NCBI GenBank assembly: GCA_019651095.1
Contig: BOXR01000003.1
Span: forward strand, 71,106 to 124,609
DNA from: Ectothiorhodospiraceae bacterium
Lineage (GTDB): Bacteria > Pseudomonadota > Gammaproteobacteria > GCA-002705445 > GCA-002716945
Length of the DNA stretch: 53,504 nt
Direction: 5' to 3'
Below are positions 31,842 to 42,674 of the stretch, one piece after another. The stretch's first letter is position 1. Every line of letters starts with the position of its first letter. A program made the translations under genes and the position numbers. The notes beneath the pieces were generated by a model, which worked only from the letters and a program-made list of their open reading frames with translations, ran no database searches and had not been told where the DNA came from.

Positions 31842-33035
31842 TTGGAATCTAAAAAATACTATAGTTGGGTGTTATATGATTGGGCTAACTCAGCTTATGC
31901 AACAATCGTTTTAGCAGGATTTTTTCCGATCATTTATGCAGAGTATTTTGCCTCTTCCATTATCGATTCAGAGCGTACACTATATCTCGGAGTGTCAAAT
32001 TCTATTGCAAGTATAATATTAATACTTATTGCACCTATATTTGGTCTTCTCTCTGATAAATTCTCCAGTAAAAAAATATTTCTGATTATTTTTGCTCTTT
32101 TGAGCATTTTATCAACATCTTTACTGTCAATTATTTCTCAAGATAGCTACGTTATTGCCTCAATATTTTTTTCTATTTCTCTTCTAGGTTTCATGATGTC
32201 AAATGTGTTTTATGATTCTATGTTGTTAAATTTTAATTCTCAAAAATATGATTCCATCTCATCTATTGGTTATGCATTGGGTTATTTAGGAGGAGGTCTT
32301 GCCTTTGTAATCTCATTACTATTTCTATATTTCCAAAGGACTCTACTTTAGAATTAATATATTCTAAAAAAATTGTCTTTTTGTTTGCAGCTTTGGTGGT
32401 TATTATTCATGATACCGCTTTTTTATTTTGGGAAGAAGATAAGCGTATTCCCCATACAACAACTTTATTTGGACACATTCAATGAGATAAAACTAGATAA
32501 AACTATATTTTATTTCCTCATTGCTTATTGGATTTATATCGATGGTGTAGACACTGTAATTCGTATGGCCATTAACTATGGATTAACGATTGGATTTGAC
32601 TCAACTGATTTATTGATAGCACTTTTAGTAACTCAGTTCGTCGCTTTTCCAGGAACACTATTGATTAGCTGGCTCTCATCAATTTATTCTTGTGAGAGAG
32701 CTATAGTTGGATGTTTAATAACATACCTTTTAATCTCAGTTTTAGCTTACTATCTTGACACAATTTTAGAATTTTATTTAATTGCATCATTAATTGGGTT
32801 AGTACAGGGTGGTATTCAGGCTTTAAGTAGATCATATTTTGCAAGACTTATACCTAATAACAAGCATTCAGAATATTTTGGGATCTATAATATGCTTGGA
32901 AAATTTGCTGCTCTCCTGGGACCCCTGTTAGTTGGTTTAATAACCTTTTTAACAAATGACCCTAGGATTGGGATGCTCAGTATCAGTATTTTCTTTATTC
33001 TTGGAATTATTCTTTTTGTTCACTCTAAAAAGTAA
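31842..33035 (+). CDS. UMF1-family MFS transporter (two compensating frameshifts)
   Basis: Polytopic membrane protein of about 398 residues with 11-12 hydrophobic helices. The start SWVLYDWANSAYATIVLAGFF is the signature of the UMF1 (Atg22-like) branch of the major facilitator superfamily, and GLLSDKFSSKK is the MFS loop 2-3 motif. SSIGYALGYLGGGLAF and GLVQGGIQALSRSYFARLIP are also typical of the branch. The stop near 32349 is bypassed by frame changes near 32330 and 32385, which together restore LYFPKDSTLELIYSKK and LWWLLFMIPLFYFGKK. The substrate is unknown. The start is TTG at 31842. It lies between two tRNA-Ser genes. Confidence 0.82.
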
Positions 33036-33062
33036 TATCATCTAGCATTGAGAATTATTGTT

Positions 33063-33149
33063 GGTAGGTTGGCAGAGTGGTCGAATGCGCCACCTTGGAA
33101 AGGTGGTTAACGAGTAATCGTTACAAGGGTTCGAATCCCTTACCTACCT
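33063..33149 (+). tRNA. tRNA-Ser(GGA)
   Basis: Acceptor GGTAGGT pairs with ACCTACC. The anticodon loop contains GGA within CCACCTTGGAAAGGTGG, the long variable arm AACGAGTAATCGTT forms its own stem, and the T-loop is TTCGAAT. The discriminator position is T, as in the other tRNA-Ser here, and no CCA is encoded. It starts 27 bases after the MFS gene. Confidence 0.96.
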
Positions 33150-33187
33150 AAGACTAGATAGATTTGTCAATAAATAATTATAATACC

Positions 33188-33204
33188 CATGCAAGTAATG
33201 CATG
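33188..33204 (+). repeat. Inverted repeat upstream of the unknown gene
   Basis: Perfect 6-bp arms CATGCA (33188-33193) and TGCATG (33199-33204) with a five-base spacer AGTAA, ending 19 bases before the ATG at 33224. A TATAAT lies just upstream at 33179-33184. This could be an operator or a 5' hairpin in the message; six-base arms can also be chance. Confidence 0.35.
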
Positions 33205-33223
33205 ATAATATATAAGACTACTC

Positions 33224-33682
33224 ATGAATCAAACAGAACCGAAACTAACAGATGTTGAAAGAATGAATATAACATCTGCTATTGATTTTTTGGTACCTTA
33301 TGTTCACTCCATTGTTAAGATATCTTCAGAGGTAGATCTCCCAATAGATGACTTCAAAAAAGAGATAATTGATCTTTACTTTACTATTAATTCTGAAGAC
33401 AACGGGAGGATAGAGGCATCAGCTAAGCATAATAATTTTGAATTTTCACTGCTTTATACAGGCACACGGAGTTTTGTACTAAAAGTAGACGGTATTAATA
33501 CTTTCTCTGGTTTTGCTTTTATGGAGACTAATAAAGGCATGAACATACATGATGATCTAAATTCTAATAATGAACACATTAGTAATATTCTAATGAAACA
33601 GTTTTTGAAATACTATAAGAGTCCATATTTAGTGACTGATGTTTATAAAAAATTTATTTTAGAAGGTAAAAGTTTTATATGA
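33224..33682 (+). CDS. Unknown protein, 152 residues
   Basis: I do not recognise this family. The protein has no signal peptide or transmembrane segment. It looks like a small soluble alpha/beta protein: an amphipathic N-terminal part (ERMNITSAIDFLVPYVHSI), then strands such as FEFSLLYTGTRSFVLKV, and a helical, basic C-terminus (LMKQFLKYYKS). It is intact, overlaps the ugd start by four bases (ATGA), and has its own promoter-like upstream region with an inverted repeat. Co-expression with ugd is likely; function is not assigned. Confidence 0.65.
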   Translation: MNQTEPKLTDVERMNITSAIDFLVPYVHSIVKISSEVDLPIDDFKKEIIDLYFTINSEDNGRIEASAKHNNFEFSLLYTGTRSFVLKVDGINTFSGFAFMETNKGMNIHDDLNSNNEHISNILMKQFLKYYKSPYLVTDVYKKFILEGKSFI

Positions 33683-34847
33683 AAATATCAGTATTAGGAA
33701 TGGGTTATGTAGGATTATCAAATGCAACTATGCTATCTACGAAGTATGACGTTATTTGTCATGATATAGATGAATCTAAATTAGAATCAATTGAAAAAAG
33801 ACGATCACCAATTAAAGATAAATTAATATCTGAATTTTCAAGAACAAAAAAATAAAGCTAAAAACAAGTATCAAAATAAATTCTGAGATATCCAATCAGA
33901 TTTTATTATAATTTCCACTCCAACTAACTTTCAGACATCGACTAATATGTTCGATACCAATTCAATTGATAAAATTTTAAGAAAATTATCTATGATGAAA
34001 TCAACTTCAATAATTATAATTAAATCAACTTTGCCTGTTGGTTATACAGCTCAGGTTAATAATAGATTTAAGAATCTAAAAATATATTTTTCACCTGAAT
34101 TTCTTCGAGAAGGACGAGCACTCTATGATAATCTCTTCCCATCAAGGATTATTATTGGCAATAAAGATAAATATTCGTTGAAATTTGTCAATATCGTCAA
34201 AAGTGTTGTACAAAAAAGAAATATAAAAACAGTCTATATGCCAAGTACAGAAGCTGAATCAGTTAAACTATTCTCTAACAGTTATCTTGCTGCACGTGTT
34301 GCATTTTTTAATGAATTAGATTCTTATTGCCTTGGAAATAAATTAGATCCTAAGTCAATTATTATGGGAGTATCGTCTGACCCAAGGATAGGCGAGGGTT
34401 ATAATAACCCATCGTTTGGATTTGGCGGTTATTGTTTACCAAAAGATACTAAGCAGCTGCACTCAAGCTTTGGACAGATACCCAATGCACTTTTAAAATC
34501 GATTAACATTGTCAAATCTTCAAAGAAAGCAATTTATTGTTAGTGATATCCTGAAGTATAAAGAAAAAAATATCGGCATATATATGTTGGCAATGAAGAA
34601 AGATTCAGATAACTTTAGAGAATCAAGTATTATTGATATAATCAGGCTACTTAAGAAAAATGGGAGAAACGTTTTCATACATGAACCCCTTATAAAAGAT
34701 AAAAAATCTATATTTGGGTGCCCAATAATTAATAACTTTGATTTATTTATTAAGAAAACAAAACTGGTTGTTACAAATAGAGCCTCAAAAAAACTGAATA
34801 AAGTTTCAAATAAGGTCTATACACGAGATATTTTTGGAGAAAATTGA
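33679..34847 (+). CDS. ugd: UDP-glucose 6-dehydrogenase family (several frameshifts)
   Basis: NAD-dependent enzyme that oxidises UDP-glucose to UDP-glucuronate for surface polysaccharides. The start MKISVLGMGYVGLSNA is the Rossmann motif, IIISTPTNF and IIIKSTLPVGYT are the conserved nucleotide-binding stretches, SPEFLREGRALYD contains the catalytic Glu, and FGFGGYCLPKDTKQL holds the catalytic cysteine. Frames change near 33852, 33899 and 34522; the protein continues each time. Joined length is about 389 residues, matching E. coli Ugd. No polysaccharide gene cluster surrounds it; ferredoxin follows with a TGATG overlap. Related GDP-mannose dehydrogenases are less likely because of length and motifs. 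Confidence 0.86.
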
Positions 34848-35182
34848 TGTCTATTAAAATAAATTTTGTCAGGGGTGATGAGATACTAACTACCACAATG
34901 AGTGTTGGACGGACGATGCTGGATGCAGCAAAGAAGCTTAAAATTCCAGAGATACCAGCGATATGTAACGGATCATGCAATTGTGGGACTTGTCATGTTC
35001 ATATAGATCCTGAATGGGTTGATAAAATTGAACCGATGGATCCTGGTTCAATGGAATTATTTATGCTTGAAAGGTCTGACCACTTTGACGAAAAACGAAG
35101 TAGGTTATGTTGTCAGATGGATATATATGATGTTTATGAGGGTCTGACTGTTCATTTAGTTGATAACAGACAAGATAAATAA
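34847..35182 (+). CDS. fdx: 2Fe-2S ferredoxin, Isc/adrenodoxin type
   Basis: Electron carrier of 111 residues. The cluster ligands fit C-X5-C-X2-C ... C: C40, C46 and C49 in AICNGSCNCGTCHVH, and C88 or C89 in SRLCCQMD. The extra cysteines C44 and C88/C89 make the pattern unusual but do not disrupt it. Sequence type (MLDAAKKLKIPEIPAICNG) is that of ISC-type ferredoxins, but no isc genes are nearby. The ATG at 34847 overlaps the ugd stop; an in-frame TTG one codon earlier is less likely. Confidence 0.88.
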   Translation: MSIKINFVRGDEILTTTMSVGRTMLDAAKKLKIPEIPAICNGSCNCGTCHVHIDPEWVDKIEPMDPGSMELFMLERSDHFDEKRSRLCCQMDIYDVYEGLTVHLVDNRQDK

Positions 35183-35184
35183 TC

Positions 35185-35854
35185 ATGCTTAATCAAAATT
35201 ATAATGAAAAAGTAGTCATGCATTCGTCATGTTTAGAAGCAATCTCGTCGCCATGCTCGGGTGTCAAGAGGACTTTGCTTGAAAGAAGTGAAGATAGTGA
35301 ATATGCAGTTTCTACAACATTGGTAGAATTTCAGGCCTGATTCTTTTTTTGATGAGCATATTCACGACTATGGAGAGGAACTTTTGTACTAGAGGGAACT
35401 TTTTCTGATGAGTCAGGTGATTATACAGCTGGTACATATATTAGAAATCCTCACAACTCGAAACACAAACCATACAGCAAGGAAGGCTGTAAGCTTTTTG
35501 TGAAGTTAAGACAGTTTGATAAAGCAGATAGTAGAAGAGTTGTTATTAATACTGAAAGTAAAACATGGTTGCCTGGTCTAGTAAAAGGGCTCGAAGTTTT
35601 ACCTCTCCATAACTTTGAACATGAAAACACTGCTCTAGTGAAATGGGATGCCAACACTCAGTTTAATTTGCATCGGCACTATGGTGGCGAGGAAATTTTG
35701 TAATTGAAGGAACTTTTATGATGAGCATGGAAGTTATCCGAAAGTATACTTGGATTAGAAGTCCACACATGAGCAGCATGCACCATACACACTTAATGAT
35801 GGTGCTGTTATATTTGTTAAAACTGGTCATCTACTTAAGAAGATTAATGAATAA
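35185..35854 (+). CDS. Double-cupin (ChrR-like) protein (several frameshifts)
   Basis: Two tandem cupin repeats are seen once the frames are joined. The first reads SFFDEHIHDYGEELFVLEG with the HxH...E metal pattern, followed by YIRNPHNSKHKPYS. The second reads FNLHRHYGGEEIFVIEG, then IRSPHMSS and APYTLNDGAVIFVKTG. This duplication is typical of ChrR-type cupin proteins that bind zinc or another metal. The frame breaks near 35333, 35386, 35698 and 35735. The start ATG at 35185 follows ferredoxin by two bases, and the stop overlaps the dnaX start by eight bases. Role unknown; ChrR anti-sigma function would need a partner sigma factor, which is absent next to it. Confidence 0.75.
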
Positions 35855-37382
35855 TAAAATACTTGCTCTTAAATATCGTCCTAAGTTCTTTAATGAGGTT
35901 ATCGGACAAGATTTTTGTGTTCAATCTTTAGCCAACTCAATCAATTTAAATAAATTGCATAATGCATATCTATTTTCTGGCACCAGGGGTGTTGGTAAAA
36001 CGACTATAGCAAGGATATTTGCAAAATCCTTATTATGCAAAGAGGTATTTCTGAGACCCATGCGGTAAATGTGAGTCTTGTTTGGCAATAGACAATAATA
36101 ATAATCTTGATTTGATAGAAATCGATGCCGCATCTAGAACAAAGGTAGAGGATACAAGAACGCTGATGGAAAATGTTCAATATGCTCCGACATCTTCAAG
36201 ATTCAAGATTTATCTAATAGATGAAGTTCACATGCTTTCAACAAAAAGTTTCAATGCATTACTCAAAACAATTGAGGAACCTCCTGAGCATGTAAAGTTT
36301 CTTCTTGCAACTACAGATCCCGATAAACTTCCTGAAACAGTTATATCCAGATGTTTACATTTTAAGCTTGAGTCAATTACAAATGATATTCTATCGAATC
36401 ACATCAAGCAAACTCTCGAAAAGAGAGTGTTAAATTTGAAGCTGAGGTCCAAATATAATTGCTGAGTCTGCGAGGGGCGCACGAGATTCAATGAGTATTC
36501 TTGAACAATGCATCTCATATGGAAATGAAAATCTAACAACTGACAAAATTTCACATCTTCTAGGTATAATCGATGAAAAGGTCATCAATGATATTGTTAT
36601 ACATCTTTTTCACAAACGATTAGATAACATTATAGATATTATGAAAGCTAATGAGATTAATGATTATTCTAAACTACTAGACTGTATAACTGAACGTATA
36701 TTTCAAATCTCAATTTCTCGTCAAACAAATAAAAACATATATAACTTACCGGAGCTTTTTCTGAAAGACACAATAAAGCTTGAAGATTTACAACTATGGT
36801 ATTCAATACTCCTTCAGGCTAAAGACGATTTTTATATTGCTTCATCAAAAGCTGATCATCTTGTTATGATTTTTCTCAGAATAATGTTATTTACTGAATA
36901 TCCGAGCACCGATGATATGAAAGTAATGCCTGAAGAAACGACGAATGTTGATAGGATAAAAAAAAAGGGAAAAACCTTCTAATGATATAAGTAATAAAGG
37001 GTTCAATATATCATTTGATTCCTGGGTGGATTTTGTAAATGCGCAAGACTTAAAAGGTCTTATGTTAGATTTGGCACAAAATTCTTTTATTGATATTATG
37101 ACAGACTCTACAATACTTGTAGTAGATCTCTCGAAAAAAAACACGTACCCAAAAAAATGTGTCGCTGATTTTATTAATCTTTTATGTAAACACTTTAATA
37201 TTGACGTTGATGTCTCAATAGAATATCGAGAACAAGTTTCGACGATTTATAAAAAATCTGTTGATGAAAATATCAAATCAAAAGAAGATATGTATGATTC
37301 AATTAAAGATAACAATATTGTTAAGGATATTGAGGATATATTTGATGCTAAGATAGATAAAGATAACATAAGTAAATTATAA
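35847..37382 (+). CDS. dnaX: DNA polymerase III tau/gamma subunit (frame changes, one possibly programmed)
   Basis: Clamp-loader ATPase. Domain I has Walker A FSGTRGVGKTTIARI, zinc cysteines in the region CGKCESC after correction of a break near 36050, DEVHMLSTKSFNALLKTIEE (Walker B) and the SRC motif VISRCLHF. A second break is near 36440 (joined text ESVKFEAEVQIIIAESARGARDSMSI). A third frame change falls at A9-GGG (36958-36969), where the first frame ends 13 bases later at 36982. The next frame reads REKPSNDISNKGFNISF and continues through the tau C-terminal domains to 37382. Full length is about 511 residues; the short form would be about 378. Confidence 0.9.
36958..36982 (+). promoter_or_regulatory. 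A9 slippery run and gamma-type stop inside dnaX
   Basis: Nine A residues (36958-36966) are followed by GGG. In the upstream frame a stop follows at 36980-36982, ending the protein after domain III; removing one A continues into the tau tail. This is the place where E. coli and Thermus make gamma by programmed slippage on A-rich runs. A weak hairpin AAGG/CCTT overlaps the run. A homopolymer miscount gives the same picture. Confidence 0.35.
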
Positions 37383-37393
37383 AGGAGAGCAAA

Positions 37394-37702
37394 ATGGGCA
37401 TGTTCGATAAAATGAAAGAGGCTAAAAATATGTATAGTAATATTAAGAAGGCTCAAAATGAAATAAATAAAATCAAAGTTGAAGGAGTATCTGGTGCAGG
37501 TGCAGTAAAGGTAGTGGTTAAGGGTAATCATCAAATTGTAAGTATTTCTATTGATGAGGAAGCATCAAAAGGTAATAAAAAAATACTTGAGGATTATATT
37601 GTTGCAGCTTGTAATGATGCAATGAATAAATTAGAAAAAGAAACTAAAGAAAAAATGGGAAGCGTGATGAATTTACCTGGAGGTATGAAGCTTCCATTCT
37701 AA
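37394..37702 (+). CDS. ybaB: YbaB/EbfC family nucleoid-associated protein
   Basis: DNA-binding dimer of 102 residues, regularly encoded between dnaX and recR. Typical text: KMKEAKNMYSNIKKAQNEI, then VEGVSGAGAVKVVVKGNHQIVSISID and NDAMNKLEKETKEKMGSV. A ribosome site GGAG lies seven bases upstream of the ATG. Intact, and five bases separate it from recR. Confidence 0.95.
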   Translation: MGMFDKMKEAKNMYSNIKKAQNEINKIKVEGVSGAGAVKVVVKGNHQIVSISIDEEASKGNKKILEDYIVAACNDAMNKLEKETKEKMGSVMNLPGGMKLPF

Positions 37703-37707
37703 GCATA

Positions 37708-38328
37708 ATGATCAAATCCAAATACCTTGAGAATCTTGTTGATGCCTTAACCATCCTTCCAGGAATAGGAAGAAAAAGTGCTCAGCGTATGGCATATGAA
37801 CTTCTAAATTCTAATCCAGAAAAATCATTGTATCTATCACAAGAATTACAAAATATAGATACTAAAATATCAAAATGTAAAATCTGTGGCCTCTATATGG
37901 ATTTTGAAGAGGTCGAAAAACAAAGTGAAGATTCATGTCATGTATGCGAAAGGCAAAATCGAGATACATCTATAGTTTGCGTAGTTGGGTCTGCGAGTGA
38001 CGTTTATAGCATTGATGAAAGCACAAACTATAATGGATACTTTTTTGTCTTGCAGGGTAATCTGTCTCCGATTGATGGTAAAGGACCTTCTGAGATCGGC
38101 CTTGATAAACTTGAAAAACATTTAGTTAATAAAAATATCAAAGAATTGATTCTTGCAACTAACACGACAATTGAGGGTGAGGCAACAGCACACTACATAA
38201 AAGATATGACCTCAAAAAAAGGCATTAATGTTAGCAGACTCGCATTTGGCTTACCACTTAATGGAGAGATTGGTTTTTTGGACAATGAGACAATTTCACA
38301 TGCTTTTAATGAAAGGAAGATAATTTAA
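37708..38328 (+). CDS. recR: Recombination mediator RecR
   Basis: Works with RecO and RecF to load RecA at single-stranded gaps. It is 206 residues. The helix-hairpin-helix is LPGIGRKSAQRMAYEL (17-32), the zinc finger uses C57, C60, C77 and C80, and the Toprim domain has VCVVGSASDVYSID and LATNTTIEGEATAHYI. It completes dnaX-ybaB-recR. Its stop shares the palindrome TTAA with the stop of convergent phhB. Its partner recO is at 48.5 kb. Confidence 0.96.
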   Translation: MIKSKYLENLVDALTILPGIGRKSAQRMAYELLNSNPEKSLYLSQELQNIDTKISKCKICGLYMDFEEVEKQSEDSCHVCERQNRDTSIVCVVGSASDVYSIDESTNYNGYFFVLQGNLSPIDGKGPSEIGLDKLEKHLVNKNIKELILATNTTIEGEATAHYIKDMTSKKGINVSRLAFGLPLNGEIGFLDNETISHAFNERKII

Positions 38329-38663
38329 ATTGCGAGTACTTTATCAATTTTAGCAGCGCATATGAAGTCATTTTCTGAGAGTCCGTCAATTGCATAAGTA
38401 AAGTACTTCACTCTAGCTGTGTTATACCCAAATGTTATCTCAGGATGATGATCCTCAGAGTGAGAAATAGCTATTATTAAATTTATGAGAGACGATAGTT
38501 CATAATGATTTTTTCTAGAATAAGTCCTCTCTATAGACTTTCCATCTTCATTTAATAACCAATCTCTATCAAGCTTTTTAAGATATGATTCCGCTTTTTC
38601 TTTCGTGAGAGCATCAAGCCCACCCTCACAAGGCACACATTTTCTTTTGTCAAGTTCAGTCAT
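38325..38663 (-). CDS. phhB: Pterin-4a-carbinolamine dehydratase
   Basis: Recycles the pterin cofactor after aromatic amino acid hydroxylation. It is 112 residues. The motif SHSEDHHPEITFGYNTARV has the paired histidines of the active site, preceded by RDWLLNEDGKSIERTYS. It overlaps the M48 protease gene upstream on the same strand by eight bases. No phenylalanine hydroxylase is in view, so another role (the family also occurs without one) is possible. Confidence 0.92.
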   Translation of the reverse strand: MTELDKRKCVPCEGGLDALTKEKAESYLKKLDRDWLLNEDGKSIERTYSRKNHYELSSLINLIIAISHSEDHHPEITFGYNTARVKYFTYAIDGLSENDFICAAKIDKVLAI

Positions 38664-39882
38664 CTCTCCTCCTTAGATTATTAATCCTCTCTAGTATTGT
38701 AGGATGTGAAAAATAGAACATTGCATATAGCTTATTTGGAATCAAGAACGAAAGATTGGATTTATATAGTTTTATTAGGGATGTTACTAAATGTTCCTTG
38801 TCAACTTGCTTTGATGCGAAATTATCAGCCTCATACTCATTACTTCGAGACAAAATCGAGAAAAAAGGTTCAATAAAAAAGCTAATCACTTGATAGGTGA
38901 AAACAAGTGCAATTAGTTGTGAAGCCTGATTCATAGGTAGATTTAAAAACTCAAGGTAAGATGCATTGTTGATTAAAGATGATAGATAAAACATTCCTAT
39001 AAATATCACAGCCGTCGAGACTACGAGAGATTTAAAGATATGATTATGTTTATAGTGTCCAATCTCATGCGCTAATACAGCTTTTGTTTCTTTTGGAGAC
39101 AACAAATCAATGAGTGTATCGTAAAAAACTATTCTCCTGTTATTTTTAAAACCAGTGAAGTATGCATTTGGATGCTTTGTTCTTTTTGATTTATCCATGA
39201 CATATAAATTATTTATACTAAAATTTGTTTGTTTAGATAAATCACGTATTTCACTCTTTATTACGTCGTCATCTAGATTATCAAATTTATTAAAAATCGG
39301 TGAAATATATGTAGGATAAATATATATGCTCAGAATTATAAATATGAACATTGTTGAAGCTAAAAGCAACCACCATATTTCTGTAAAAGATACGAGATAA
39401 AAGAATACAGAACTCATGACAGTGATCAATATAAGAGCCATCAATAGTGAAACAAGGTTATCTCTTAAGAAAAGTCTTTTTGATGATGTATTAAATCCAT
39501 ATTTATCCTCTATGACAAATGTTGAGAAATATGAAAGTGGTAACATTGATAGATGAATAACCATAAATACCATTAGTATTATACTAAGGTTGTGAAGATA
39601 TTCGTTCAGTAAAAAGCTCTCAAGATAAGAATTTATTTCAATTACTAAACCGCCTGATAATAGATATATTATCCATCCAACATAAACGACATTTCTAAGA
39701 ATAGAGATCTTAAGCTTTTCTATGTTGTATCTTCTAGATTTATATTCCTCATTACTGTTTATCCCAAGCAGATCTATGGATTGTTGATCAATAGGAACAG
39801 TTTTAATTGTCTGAATCTGCAAAATATCAAGAGATAATTTTGCTATTAGATAAATTATAATAATTATTAATACTTCACTCAT
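38656..39882 (-). CDS. M48 family endopeptidase, Ste24-like
   Basis: Integral-membrane zinc protease of 408 residues. The M48 N-terminal domain has several helices, then the zinc site VLAHEIGHYKHNH, and NEYEADNFASKQV supplies the third ligand (E of EAD). FGFKNNRRIVFYDTL-type text (seen as YFTGFKNNRRIVFYDTLI) is typical of CAAX prenyl protease 1 (Ste24) relatives; bacterial members do not have known prenylated substrates. It differs from the periplasmic bepA-type M48 at 9-10.5 kb. phhB overlaps downstream by eight bases; orn is divergent across 47 bases. Confidence 0.9.
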   Translation of the reverse strand: MSEVLIIIIIYLIAKLSLDILQIQTIKTVPIDQQSIDLLGINSNEEYKSRRYNIEKLKISILRNVVYVGWIIYLLSGGLVIEINSYLESFLLNEYLHNLSIILMVFMVIHLSMLPLSYFSTFVIEDKYGFNTSSKRLFLRDNLVSLLMALILITVMSSVFFYLVSFTEIWWLLLASTMFIFIILSIYIYPTYISPIFNKFDNLDDDVIKSEIRDLSKQTNFSINNLYVMDKSKRTKHPNAYFTGFKNNRRIVFYDTLIDLLSPKETKAVLAHEIGHYKHNHIFKSLVVSTAVIFIGMFYLSSLINNASYLEFLNLPMNQASQLIALVFTYQVISFFIEPFFSILSRSNEYEADNFASKQVDKEHLVTSLIKLYKSNLSFLIPNKLYAMFYFSHPTILERINNLRRRDD

Positions 39883-39929
39883 TATTAATGTGGTTTTACT
39901 TTATATTACAATTATACTAACCTTAGCTC

Positions 39930-40467
39930 ATGAAAGATAGAAGTAACATGATCTGGATTGATCTAGAAATGACGGGACTCGATACACAAAGAGATTACAT
40001 AATTGAGATTGCCTCAATTGTTACAGACAAAAACTTGAATATCATTGATGAGGGCCCTAACTTAGTTATAAACCAACCAGATGAGGTTTTAAATTCAATG
40101 GATCAATGGAATACTAATCATCATAATAATTAGTGGTTTGACGCAAAAAGTTAGAGAGAGCAGTATAACTGAATCAATTGCTGAAAAACAGGACGATAGA
40201 GTTTTCTCTCAAAATATGTTCCAAAAGGTGTAGCACCTTTATGTGGAAATACTATATGCCAAGATAGAAGATTTTTAGCACGATGTATGCCGCAATTAGA
40301 ATCATTCTGTCATTATAGAAGTATTGATGTGACATCAATACGTGAACTTGGAAAGAGATGGTATTTTTGAGGATATAGATAATTTTCAAAAAAATTCTAA
40401 TCATAGAGCACTCGATGGACATAAGAGATTCTATTGAAGAATTGCGATACTATAGAAAAAACTATCT

Positions 40468-40478
<11 letters not shown>
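39930..40478 (+). CDS. orn: Oligoribonuclease (several frameshifts)
   Basis: DEDDh exonuclease that degrades very short RNAs; essential in E. coli. [20 protein letters not shown] carries the first Asp and Glu. After breaks near 40125, 40190, 40215, 40365 and 40415 the text continues as [57 protein letters not shown] and [18 protein letters not shown]. Joined length is about 180 residues, normal. The end is probably the TAG at 40476 after one more base shift, where the text would be close to the family ending; it overlaps convergent nadB by 11 bases. The end coordinate is less certain than the rest. Confidence 0.88.
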
Positions 40479-42074
<1,596 letters not shown>

Positions 42075-42111
42075 ATACTATAAAGTATCATATTGCATAG
42101 TGACAACAAAT

Positions 42112-42674
42112 ATGAATATTGAAGATGACGAGCAAATAATTGAGAATTGTATATCAGGTGATACAGATTCGTTTAGGTATCTTGTTGACAAGTATCAACC
42201 TAGAATAATAAATGCTGCTACAAGTACACAAAAAACCTTGATGATGCAGAAGATGTTGCCCAAGAAGTTTTCTTAAAAGCCTACTCAAATCTTGATAAAT
42301 TTAAATTTGATAGCAAATTTTACTCTTGGATATATAGAATCGCCATCAATACTAGTCTAAATTACATAAACTCTAAAGAAAAAAGACAAGAAAAAGAAAC
42401 TATTTCCGAGGAATCTTGTCAAATAAATGATAATACAGCATCAAGTAATCCTAAAGATTACTATGAGCTTACAGAATTAGTAGACAAAGTGCAGCCATTG
42501 ATTAATAAGTTGCCTGATGATCTAAAAATATTAATAGAATTATATGAAATCAATGATAATACGTATGAAGAAATATCGAAAAAACTATCAATGCCTATTG
42601 GGACTGTTCGTTCTAGGTTACACAGAGCAAGGAATATGTTAATCTCTGGCTTTAAGAGTATAAATGATGAATGA
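42112..42674 (+). CDS. rpoE: ECF sigma factor RpoE (one frameshift)
   Basis: Envelope-stress sigma factor. Region 2 spans SFRYLVDKYQPRIINAA and, after a break near 42218-42232, LDDAEDVAQEVFLKAYSNLDKF and FYSWIYRIAINTSLNYI. Region 4 is PLINKLPDDLKILIELYE to TYEEISKKLSMPIGTVRSRLHRARNML. Joined length is about 187 residues. I chose ATG 42112; an in-frame GTG at 42100 would add four residues. The stop overlaps the RseA-like gene. Neighbours (nadB upstream and divergent, rseA-degP-lepA downstream) support RpoE/AlgU. Confidence 0.93.

Noticed and set aside
31745-33149. Integrated element between the two tRNA-Ser genes
   Set aside because: No integrase, no duplicated tRNA 3' end beyond the common T-loop sequence, and only one transporter gene in between. 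Kept only as a synteny question.
35185-35847. 4.5S RNA (ffs) expected near dnaX in some gammaproteobacteria
   Set aside because: The cupin gene runs directly into dnaX and no matching hairpin with the conserved tetraloop is present.
38656-39882. HtpX as the identity of this M48 protease
   Set aside because: The long N-terminal membrane domain and the NNRRIVFYDTL text fit the Ste24 type, and the protein is far longer than HtpX.
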